A stretch of DNA of 58,612 bases from NCBI GenBank assembly GCA_002722295.1, contig PBLF01000034.1:1-58612 (forward strand), given 5' to 3'. The stretch is from Stappia sp. GTDB taxonomy: Bacteria > Pseudomonadota > Alphaproteobacteria > Rhizobiales > Stappiaceae. Every line of letters starts with the position of its first letter. The stretch's first letter is position 1. The notes below the pieces were generated by a model. The model was given only the letters and a program-made list of their open reading frames with translations. It did no database searches and was not told where the DNA came from. The position numbers were made by a program, and so were the translations under genes. Shown one piece after another: positions 1 through 6,697 of this stretch.

Positions 1-99
1 CGGAACGGCGCCGAGATCGTCCGCCCGAACGCCCGAAAGCGCGCCGCCAAAGCGGCCGATCGGCGTGCGGACATAGTCACAGATGAAGGCTTCGCGCAT
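1..99 (-). CDS. 3-oxoadipyl-CoA / acetyl-CoA acyltransferase (thiolase), N-terminal fragment
   Basis: Only the first 33 codons lie in the window; the gene continues beyond the left edge. The protein begins MREAFICDYVRTPIGRFGG, the typical N-terminus of PcaF/PaaJ-type 3-oxoadipyl-CoA thiolases, which cleave a beta-ketoacyl-CoA with CoA to release acetyl-CoA. A strong ribosome site (AAGGAG, 6 bases before the ATG) supports the start. It follows the racemase-like gene on the same strand after a 95-base gap holding a large hairpin. By context it would perform the last, chain-shortening step of the neighbouring CoA-ester pathway. The exact substrate (3-oxoadipyl-CoA, 3-oxopimeloyl-CoA or another) cannot be told from 33 residues. 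Confidence 0.8.
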   Translation of the reverse strand, partial: MREAFICDYVRTPIGRFGGALSGVRADDLGAVP

Positions 100-151
100 G
101 GGATCTCCTTCGCCGGAGCGGCGGTCCAGGGGGAGGGGCAACTGAAAGAAT

Positions 152-185
152 GGGGCCCGCGTCTCCGGCCGGAGGCGCGGGCCCC
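152..185 (-). terminator. Very stable 15-bp hairpin between racemase-like gene and thiolase gene
   Basis: The arms 152-166 and 171-185 pair over 15 bp (one G.T wobble) around a GGCC loop. On the minus strand the hairpin starts 10 bases after the racemase-like stop and is followed by ATTCTTTCAG, a weak U-rich tract. It may be a leaky terminator that lowers thiolase expression, or an mRNA-stabilising element. Confidence 0.55.
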
Positions 186-194
186 TGGAAGGGG

Positions 195-1304
195 TCAGGA
201 CAATGTATCGTTTGACGTGCCGAGACCGGGAGCGAGGTCCCCGGCCCGGTCGTCGCGCAGGCAGGGGGCGATAACCGAGGGGAGGGCGGGAACCGTTCGC
301 CCGCCCATCCTGAGACCGCGACCGAAAACGCCGCGCGCATTCCAGTGCGGATCGGCCAGCGCTTCCTCGAGCGAGCGGACCAGCGAGCAGCAGATGTCCA
401 CTCCCTCGAATGCGGCAAGCCATTCGTCCGCGGTCTTTTCCGCAATCAGGCGCGCGACCGCCCCGGTCGTCGCCGCAGGATCCTTGTCGTCGTCGCAAAG
501 CTCTGCGGGAAGGCCGACAACGCGGGTGAAGTTGGCCCAGAACTTGTCCTCGAGCGGGGCGGCGGCGATGAAGCGGTCGTCACGGGTGCGATAGATGTTG
601 TAGCGCGGCGTGCCACCCGTCACGGTCTCCCCGCCCGCGCGCGGCCAGCGGCCGAGCGCACTTGCGTTGCCGAGTGCCCAGTAGAGGAACGGGAACAGGT
701 TTTCGCCCATCGCGACGTCGATCCAGCAGCCTTCCCCGGTCTTGTCGCGCTGGCGCAGCGCCAGCAGGATGTTGACCATGGCGGGATAGGCCCCGCCGGC
801 GATGTCCGCCGCGAGGATGGGCGGCAGGACGGGGGCTCCGTCGGAGCCAAGGGTCAGGCCCAGAATGCCGGTTTCGGCCATGTAGTTGAGATCGTGGCCC
901 GCCTCGGAGGCCTTCGGCCCGGATGCGCCCCAGCCGCTGATGGAACAGTAGATGATGTCGGGATTCAGCGCCCGCACATCCTCGTAGCCCAGGCCCAGTC
1001 GTGTCATGACGCCGGGCCTGAACTGTTCGATGACCACGTCGGCGCGCTCCAGAAGCGGGCGCAGCCTGTCCCTGGCGGCGGGATCCTTGAGATTGAGCTC
1101 GATGCTTTGCTTGCCACGGTTCAGCATGGCGAAATTGATGCCTTCGCCCTGCACGCTCGGCTCGTAGCCGCGCATGTCGTCGCCCGTGCCGGGCCGCTCC
1201 ACCTTGATGACCTCGGCGCCGGCCTCGGCGAGCATCAAAGTTGCCATCGGCCCCGGCAGCAACGTGCTGAAGTCGAGTATCAGAAGGTCCTTGAGCGGGG
1301 CCAT
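195..1304 (-). CDS. CaiB/BaiF family protein, alpha-methylacyl-CoA racemase-like
   Basis: 369 residues. The family holds class III CoA-transferases and alpha-methylacyl-CoA racemases. Racemase-type signatures are visible: GHDLNYMAETG (about residue 135, with the His of the His/Asp pair), AADIAGG (Asp near 166) and GGTPRYNIYRT. It therefore looks more like a racemase than a CoA-transferase and may epimerise a 2-methyl- or otherwise alpha-branched acyl-CoA. The ATG at 1304 is chosen because AGGAGA lies 5 bases upstream and the protein then begins with the usual family N-terminus (LLILDFSTLLPGPMAT). A longer frame back to 1517 would overlap rpoN. A canonical -24/-12 promoter ends 65 bases upstream, so expression is probably RpoN-dependent. 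Confidence 0.82.
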   Translation of the reverse strand: MAPLKDLLILDFSTLLPGPMATLMLAEAGAEVIKVERPGTGDDMRGYEPSVQGEGINFAMLNRGKQSIELNLKDPAARDRLRPLLERADVVIEQFRPGVMTRLGLGYEDVRALNPDIIYCSISGWGASGPKASEAGHDLNYMAETGILGLTLGSDGAPVLPPILAADIAGGAYPAMVNILLALRQRDKTGEGCWIDVAMGENLFPFLYWALGNASALGRWPRAGGETVTGGTPRYNIYRTRDDRFIAAAPLEDKFWANFTRVVGLPAELCDDDKDPAATTGAVARLIAEKTADEWLAAFEGVDICCSLVRSLEEALADPHWNARGVFGRGLRMGGRTVPALPSVIAPCLRDDRAGDLAPGLGTSNDTLS

Positions 1305-1369
1305 GTCATCTCCTGTAGAGGGTGCCGTTGCGTCGGCGTTCAGTCCGTCGACGGGATATCCGGCAGGCC

Positions 1370-1384
1370 GCAATTCCCGTGCCA
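1370..1384 (-). promoter_or_regulatory. Sigma-54 (-24/-12) promoter for the racemase-like gene
   Basis: The minus strand reads TGGCACGGGAATTGC. This has the invariant GG and GC separated by exactly 10 bases and matches the consensus TGGCAC-N5-TTGC. It sits in the short gap between the rpoN stop (1393) and the racemase-like start (1304). It is almost identical to the element at 4605-4619. Confidence 0.85.
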
Positions 1385-1392
1385 GTGCGATA

Positions 1393-2730
1393 TCACAGAA
1401 AGGCGAGGCGGCGTCGGCGTTCGGTCGAGGGGGGGATGCGCAACTGGCCGCGATACTTGGCGACGGTGCGGCGGGCGACGGAGGTTCCCTCCCTCCGCAA
1501 GCGGGAGACGATATCATCGTCCGACAGGACGCCGGCCGCGGTTTCGCCTTTCACCATCTCCCGGATCCTCTCGCGGATGACGCTTGCGGCGACGCTCTCG
1601 CTGCCGGCCGTGCTCAATCCGTCGGAAAAGAAGAACTTCAGCGGAAACTGTCCGCGCGAGCAGAGAAGATAGCGGTTGGCGATCGCGCGGCTGACGGTGG
1701 ATTCGTGTATCTCGGCCGCCCGGGCTATGTCCTTTTGCGACAGTGGCCGCAGCGCTTTCGCCCCTTCGCGGAAGAAGCCCGACTGGTGGCGGACGATGGC
1801 GGCGGCGACCGCGAGGGTGGTTCGCGCGCGCTGGTCCAGGTTGCGCACGAGCTGGCCGGCTTCCTGAAGGCAGCCACGCAGATAGGTGCGGTCCCCGGCG
1901 GTCGTCATCCGGCCGCTCAACTCGGCGTAATACTCATTGTCGATCAGCACGCGCGGCAGGAGATCGGGATTGACCTCGACCTTCAGCCCGCCGTCCGGCG
2001 TCGCGGTCACGAGGATATCCGGCGGAGCGTATTCGGTCGGCTCCGGCGCGAAGCGGTGACCCGGTCGCGGATCCAGCTTCCTGAGGCGCCGAAGCAGCGA
2101 GGGGATCTCCTGCCTGTCCACGCCGCACAGCCGGGCCAGGCGGCCGGGATTGCCGCTTCCGACCAGTTCGAGATTGTCCAGCAGCGCCCGCACGGGAGCC
2201 TCGACGGGCCCCTGTTCGAGAAGCTGCAGGTGCAGGCACTCCCGCAGGCTCCGGGCTCCGACGCCGGTCGGTTCCAGCTTCTGGACCTCCCGCAGGGCCA
2301 GCATCAGTTCGTCTTCGCCGGCGCCCAGCATGTCGCCGATCACGTCGAGATCCGTCCGCAGATATCCGGCATCATCGAGAGATTCCACGAGATACGCGGC
2401 AAGAAAACGCGTCCGCTGCTCCATCCTTGCAAGCGACAATTGTCGAAGAAGATCCTGGCGCAGACCTTGCGGCTCCGCCGTCAGCGCCTCGACGAGGCCG
2501 GCCCCGTCCCGCGAGGGCCCCGCCCGCGCGCCGCGCGGGAGGGACAGGGAGCGGGCCGCACGCGCACGCGGAGGCGTGACGCGCAACAGCGGATTTCTCG
2601 CCGACTGGTCCTGCAGGAAGGCGTCGAGCTCGTCGAGACCGTACTCGAGGATCTCGACCGCCTGGATGGTCTGGCGGGTGACCAGAAGCGATTGATGCGC
2701 TTCCGGCGCCAGTCTCATGGCGACGTTCAT
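1393..2730 (-). CDS. rpoN: RNA polymerase sigma-54 factor (RpoN), cluster-associated paralogue
   Basis: 445 residues. Region I is recognisable at the N-terminus (LLVTRQTIQAVEILEYGLDE, then NPLL). The core-binding and helix-turn-helix parts follow (LDPRPG, HESTVSRAI, LKFFFSDG). The diagnostic RpoN box ARRTVAKYRG lies at about residues 417-426, with Gly in place of the usual final Glu. The ATG at 2730 has GGGAGG 7 bases upstream; the longer frame adds an unconserved leader. The protein is somewhat shorter than typical housekeeping RpoN, mainly through a compact region I-to-core linker. It stands next to a sigma-54 activator and catabolic genes, not the usual lptB/hpf/ptsN neighbourhood, so it is probably an accessory copy. 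An imperfect -24/-12 element upstream suggests autoregulation. Confidence 0.93.
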   Translation of the reverse strand: MNVAMRLAPEAHQSLLVTRQTIQAVEILEYGLDELDAFLQDQSARNPLLRVTPPRARAARSLSLPRGARAGPSRDGAGLVEALTAEPQGLRQDLLRQLSLARMEQRTRFLAAYLVESLDDAGYLRTDLDVIGDMLGAGEDELMLALREVQKLEPTGVGARSLRECLHLQLLEQGPVEAPVRALLDNLELVGSGNPGRLARLCGVDRQEIPSLLRRLRKLDPRPGHRFAPEPTEYAPPDILVTATPDGGLKVEVNPDLLPRVLIDNEYYAELSGRMTTAGDRTYLRGCLQEAGQLVRNLDQRARTTLAVAAAIVRHQSGFFREGAKALRPLSQKDIARAAEIHESTVSRAIANRYLLCSRGQFPLKFFFSDGLSTAGSESVAASVIRERIREMVKGETAAGVLSDDDIVSRLRREGTSVARRTVAKYRGQLRIPPSTERRRRLAFL

Positions 2731-2792
2731 GCGGTTTCCTCCCGGTAGTCTGACCCCGCGGTCCGGCGCGGGGCTGTTTTTGCCGCTCCATT

Positions 2793-2807
2793 TCAAGTTC
2801 CGTGCCA
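2793..2807 (-). promoter_or_regulatory. Possible sigma-54 promoter of rpoN (imperfect -12)
   Basis: The minus strand reads TGGCACGGAACTTGA. The -24 half is identical to the two strong elements of the cluster, but the -12 half ends GA instead of GC. Spacing to the rpoN ATG (2730) is suitable. It may be a weak autoregulatory promoter. Confidence 0.45.
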
Positions 2808-2845
2808 GAGCGACATGCCGGCGTCGGGCCGGCGGATGCCGCGGG

Positions 2846-2883
2846 GTCCGGGCCCCGGACGTACGGTTTCGGTGTCCGGGCCC
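2846..2883. promoter_or_regulatory. Candidate operator: palindrome GTCCGGG-C-CCCGGAC plus a repeated half
   Basis: A perfect 7+1+7 inverted repeat lies at 2846-2860, and its first ten bases (GTCCGGGCCC) recur at 2874-2883. Both sit in the divergent gap between rpoN and the activator gene, ahead of the activator start at 2937. They could bind the activator (autoregulation or enhancer) or another regulator. No function is shown by sequence alone. Confidence 0.35.
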
Positions 2884-2936
2884 TTGACGTTGTGTCCGCT
2901 GTGAGGACAGTGTTGCGTCCGATACGGGAGGATCCG

Positions 2937-4583
2937 ATGAACAAGACGCCGAAGAGCGGTGACACGCATGGCATTCTCGGCATTGCCATGGTCGGGGACG
3001 ACAACCAGTTGATCTTGCATAATGGTGCCGCCTCGGAGCCCAGAATTCGGGCGATGCTGACGGACACGGAATGGCTGGAGGCGGCCACCGAGCGGCGTAT
3101 CGTCGTGATCAGCCTGACGGATGCAAGTTACGTCGCGGTGGTCGCCCCTTACGAGCAGGGGCGCCTTGTTGTCCTCTTTGGAGACACTAGCCCGACAGCG
3201 CTGCAATTCCTCCTCGGCGTCGACTTCGCCTATGACATCATCGAGCACCTCCTGAACGACCCCTATGATGCGATGGCGGTGATCGACGCGAACGCGCGTC
3301 TCGCCTTTGTCTCTCCCATTCACGAGAAGTTCTTCGGCCTGCAGGCCGGTGAGGGCGTCGGCGAGCGCGTGCGTGACATCATCGAGAACACCCGGCTGCC
3401 TCACGTCATCCGCACCGGGGTCGCCGAGGTCGGGCAGATCCAGCGGATGAACGGACGCGAGCGCGTGGTGTCCCGCCATCCGATCCGTCGCGGAGACAAG
3501 GTCGTCGGCGCGATCGGGCGGGTCATGTTCAAGGGACCGCAGCAGGTGGAGGCGCTGGCCAAGCGCATCAACGCGCTCGAGCAGGAAATCGAGACGTACC
3601 GGGCGGAGGCGAAGGAAACGGCCAGGGCCGAGAGCTTTCTGGAAGCCATCGTCGGGCAGGGGGCGGCGGTGCGGAAGCTGCGCGACCAGATCCGCAAGAT
3701 CGCGCCCCTGGACATTCCCGTTCTCATCCAGGGCGAGAGCGGCACCGGCAAGGAACTCGTGGCGCAGGCCCTGCACATGATGAGCCCGCGCCGGGAAGAG
3801 CGTCTGGTCACGGTGAATGCGGCCGCGCTTCCCGCCCAACTGGTGGAAAGCGAGCTGTTCGGATACGAGGCCGGGTCCTTTACCGGCGCCGACCGCAAGG
3901 GACGCGCCGGCAAGTTCGAGCAGGCGGACAAGGGGACGATCTTCCTGGACGAGATCGGCGACATGCCGCTGGAGGTGCAGTCCAAGCTGCTGCGGGTGCT
4001 GCAGGACCGGATGGTGGAGCGTGTCGGCGGCGAAAAGCCGCGCCAGATCGACTTTCGCCTGTGTTCGGCCACCAACCGGGATCTCGAGCAGTTCGTCGAG
4101 CAGGGCAAGTTCCGGCTCGATCTCTTCTACCGCATCAGTCCGGTCGTCATTCACGTCCCGCCACTGGCTGACCGCGTCGAGGACATTCCGTTGCTGGTCA
4201 ACCATTTCCTGAAGGATCTCGCGGAGCGCTATGGCCGCGATGTCCCTGAGGTGGACAGTGATGTCTTCGACTACCTCATGAGCCGCGAATGGCCCGGAAA
4301 CGTGCGGGAATTGCGTCATCTGACCGAGCGCGCCTTTGTCTTCTACGAGGACGATCGGCTGCAGCTCTCCAATTTCCGAACCGAAAAGGGCGGCGAGCCG
4401 ATGCGCGCGGAGCCGTCGCCGGCGGGCGTCGGCGAAGACGGCCAGACCCTGCGCGATGCGCTTGAGCGGTACGAGCGGGAACTCGTGGCCGAGGCGATGG
4501 TGCGCTTTCGCGGCAACAAGAAGCGGGTGGCGGAGCATCTCGGGATCTCGCGCAGCTACCTCTACAAGAAGTTCCTCGAGTAG
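2937..4583 (+). CDS. Sigma-54-dependent transcriptional activator (PAS, AAA+, Fis-type HTH)
   Basis: 548 residues. An uncharacterised N-terminal part (1-100) is followed by a PAS-like sensor (about 105-200) and a short coiled coil. The sigma-54 AAA+ domain then has Walker A GESGTGKE (about 266), the sigma-54 contact loop GSFTGA (about 312) and Walker B FLDEIGD (about 338). A Fis-type helix-turn-helix closes the protein (KKRVAEHLGISRSYLYKKF). The contact loop is normally GAFTGA; the Ala-to-Ser change is unusual. There is no receiver domain, so the PAS region or N-terminus probably senses a small ligand. The ATG at 2937 has GGGAGGAT upstream. The gene is divergent from rpoN and only 70 bases from the operon it most likely activates. 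Confidence 0.93.
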   Translation: MNKTPKSGDTHGILGIAMVGDDNQLILHNGAASEPRIRAMLTDTEWLEAATERRIVVISLTDASYVAVVAPYEQGRLVVLFGDTSPTALQFLLGVDFAYDIIEHLLNDPYDAMAVIDANARLAFVSPIHEKFFGLQAGEGVGERVRDIIENTRLPHVIRTGVAEVGQIQRMNGRERVVSRHPIRRGDKVVGAIGRVMFKGPQQVEALAKRINALEQEIETYRAEAKETARAESFLEAIVGQGAAVRKLRDQIRKIAPLDIPVLIQGESGTGKELVAQALHMMSPRREERLVTVNAAALPAQLVESELFGYEAGSFTGADRKGRAGKFEQADKGTIFLDEIGDMPLEVQSKLLRVLQDRMVERVGGEKPRQIDFRLCSATNRDLEQFVEQGKFRLDLFYRISPVVIHVPPLADRVEDIPLLVNHFLKDLAERYGRDVPEVDSDVFDYLMSREWPGNVRELRHLTERAFVFYEDDRLQLSNFRTEKGGEPMRAEPSPAGVGEDGQTLRDALERYERELVAEAMVRFRGNKKRVAEHLGISRSYLYKKFLE

Positions 4584-4604
4584 GGTGTGGCCGGCCCCTG
4601 TCTC

Positions 4605-4619
4605 TGGCACGGTAATTGC
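4605..4619 (+). promoter_or_regulatory. Sigma-54 (-24/-12) promoter of the rightward catabolic operon
   Basis: TGGCACGGTAATTGC has GG and GC 10 bases apart and matches the RpoN consensus TGGCAC-N5-TTGC in full. It lies 22 bases after the activator stop and 34 bases before the first operon gene. It differs from the minus-strand element at 1370-1384 by one base. Confidence 0.9.
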
Positions 4620-4652
4620 GGACCTTTTCCCGACCGAACAGGGAGAGGTTCT

Positions 4653-5876
4653 ATGTTGAGTGAGACGGCCGAGCCGGGTCCGCACGAGAACGACGCGCCT
4701 TGGCGCAGGCTGCCGGTGCTGGAAGCCGGGCGCGGGTTCGATTTCCTAGAGGGTTGCAAGGTTCTCGACCTGACAACTTCGGTTGCCGGCCCGTATGCCA
4801 CGATGCTTCTTGCCGATTTCGGCGCGGAGATCATCAAGATCGAACGGCCGACCGGTGACGATGCCCGCCATTGGGGCCCGCCCTTTCTGGAGGGAGAGGC
4901 GCTCTGGTTCACGGCTGTGAACCGCAACAAGAAAAGCCTGGTGCTCGACATGCGCACCGAGGAGGGGCGTTGCAGCTTCGAGCAGTTGCTCGACGAGGCG
5001 GATATCGTCGTCAGCAATCAGCCGCCGGACGTCCAGGTCAAGCTCGGGCTCGACCACGCGACCCTGTCCGCGCGCAAGCCCGACCTGATCCATGTGTCCA
5101 TCACCGGGTTCGGCCTGGATGGGGAGCGTTCGGCGCTGACCTCCTACGACCTGATCGCGGAAGGCTACTCCGGCATCATGGACATCACCGGCTCGGCCGA
5201 GAACCCGCCCCAGAAGATCGGGGCGCCGGCGGCGGACATGCTCGCCGGGCAGGATGCGGCCATGGCGGCGATGGCCGCCTACCTCGGGCGCCTGAAATCC
5301 GGACGGGGGGCCAAGATCGACATCAGCCTGCTGGAAAGCATGACACGGTTTCTCAGCTGCCGGATCGCCAGCTATCTCGGCTCGGGCGAGGTGCCGGTCC
5401 GCTCCGGCGGGACCGACAGCGTCATCGCGATCTACCAGAGCTTCGAAACGGCGGACAAGCCGATCAACCTCGGCCTCGGGTCGGACGCGATCTGGCGGCG
5501 GTTCTGGGACGCGCTGGGGGATCCGGGCTTCGCCGAGCGGCCCGAATTTTCCGGCAACAGCAGGCGGCGCGAGAACCGGGCGGTCATCGTCGAGAAGATC
5601 CAGTCGATCCTGCTGACCCGGGGGCGCGCCGAATGGCTGGCCCTGTTCGCCCGGGTCAGGGTTCCGGCCGGGCCGATCAATAGCGTCGAGGACGTCGCCC
5701 ATGACCCCGCGCTTCAGGAGCGGGGCCTTTTCTTCACCCTGCGCGACGGGGAGCGCTGTGTTCCGCAGATCGGGCTCGGCATTCGCATCGACGAGCAGAT
5801 CGCGGTCCCGCGCGCCGCTCCGCCGCGGCTTGGAGAACACACCCAGGACATTCTCAAGAAACTGCGTCCCCGTTGA
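4653..5876 (+). CDS. CaiB/BaiF class III CoA-transferase
   Basis: 407 residues. The N-terminus has the class III fold signature (KVLDLTTSVAGPYATMLLAD), and SYDLIAEG near residue 166 supplies the Asp that forms the covalent intermediate in formyl-CoA transferases. It lacks the GHDxNY racemase motif of the protein at 195-1304, so it is more likely a true CoA-transferase, perhaps moving CoA from a pathway product to the incoming acid. The ATG at 4653 follows GGGAGAGG. It is the first gene downstream of the sigma-54 promoter; the next gene starts 32 bases after its stop. Confidence 0.88.
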   Translation: MLSETAEPGPHENDAPWRRLPVLEAGRGFDFLEGCKVLDLTTSVAGPYATMLLADFGAEIIKIERPTGDDARHWGPPFLEGEALWFTAVNRNKKSLVLDMRTEEGRCSFEQLLDEADIVVSNQPPDVQVKLGLDHATLSARKPDLIHVSITGFGLDGERSALTSYDLIAEGYSGIMDITGSAENPPQKIGAPAADMLAGQDAAMAAMAAYLGRLKSGRGAKIDISLLESMTRFLSCRIASYLGSGEVPVRSGGTDSVIAIYQSFETADKPINLGLGSDAIWRRFWDALGDPGFAERPEFSGNSRRRENRAVIVEKIQSILLTRGRAEWLALFARVRVPAGPINSVEDVAHDPALQERGLFFTLRDGERCVPQIGLGIRIDEQIAVPRAAPPRLGEHTQDILKKLRPR

Positions 5877-5908
5877 ACGGCAGGACCTCGAAAGGGAAGG
5901 AAACACCA

Positions 5909-6688
5909 ATGTCTTTCACAGAGATTCTCTATGAAGAGGACGGCCCGATCGGCACGATCACGCTGAACCGTCCCGACAATGGCAACATGTTCACCCAGGT
6001 CATGTGTCACGAGATCCGTGACTGCATCGAGGCGATCCGGCGCGAGACGCGCACACGCGTCATCGTGCTGACGGGGGCGGGCGAAAAGTTCTTCTGCATC
6101 GGTGGAGAGAAAACCGGCATGGAGGACACGCGTCTCTATGCGGGAACGTTGCCGACGCTGGAGATGTACGAAGCGATCGACCGTTTGCAGAAGCCGGTGA
6201 TCGCCTCGGTCAACGGCTTCGCCGTGGGCGGGGGCAACGTGCTCCAGATGGTCTGCGACGTGACCATCGCCAAGGAAAGCGCGGTCTTTCGCCAGGTCGG
6301 CCCGATGATGGGGTCGTTCGATGCCGGCTACGGCACCTGGTACCTGGAGGATCTCGTCGGCAAGAAGCGCGCCAAGGAAATCTGGTACGCGAACCCCAAG
6401 ATCAGCGCCGCCGAAGCGAAGGACATGGGCCTCATCAACCGCATCGCTCCCGATGGGGAACTGCGGGAGAAGACCCGCGAGTTCGCGCTGGAGATCGCCG
6501 AGCGGGGCGCCTTCGCGCTGGCCTCGATCAAGGGCGCCTTCAACGCCCGCCATGGTGGCGTCGGTGGTCTCTCGCGGGTGACCCACGACCTGCTGCTCAG
6601 CCAGTATCTCGTTTCCGACGAGCACCACGAACTGAGCGAGGCCTTCAAGGAACGGCGCAAGCCGGACCCGTCGCGGTTCGGACAGTAG
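5909..6688 (+). CDS. Crotonase-family protein of the BadI/MenB type (2-ketocyclohexanecarboxyl-CoA hydrolase-like)
   Basis: 259 residues. The crotonase oxyanion-hole region is present (GGGN at about 107). A MenB/BadI-specific stretch follows: QVGPMMGSFDAGYG with the catalytic Asp near 137, then KKRAKEIWY. BadI hydrates and cleaves the ring of 2-ketocyclohexanecarboxyl-CoA to pimeloyl-CoA; MenB does the reverse-type ring closure in menaquinone synthesis. No other menaquinone gene is nearby, while ligase, dehydrogenase, hydratase and SDR genes follow, so a ring-opening hydrolase is favoured. The ATG at 5909 (GGGAAGGAAACACC upstream) replaces a longer frame that overlaps the previous gene. Ring opening of a cyclic beta-ketoacyl-CoA is an inference; the ring size is unknown. 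Confidence 0.75.
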   Translation: MSFTEILYEEDGPIGTITLNRPDNGNMFTQVMCHEIRDCIEAIRRETRTRVIVLTGAGEKFFCIGGEKTGMEDTRLYAGTLPTLEMYEAIDRLQKPVIASVNGFAVGGGNVLQMVCDVTIAKESAVFRQVGPMMGSFDAGYGTWYLEDLVGKKRAKEIWYANPKISAAEAKDMGLINRIAPDGELREKTREFALEIAERGAFALASIKGAFNARHGGVGGLSRVTHDLLLSQYLVSDEHHELSEAFKERRKPDPSRFGQ

Positions 6689-6697
6689 GAGGCTGCC

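Noticed and set aside
1305..1517. N-terminal extension of the racemase-like frame
   Set aside because: It would overlap the end of rpoN and the sigma-54 promoter; a good ribosome site and the family N-terminus fit the ATG at 1304.
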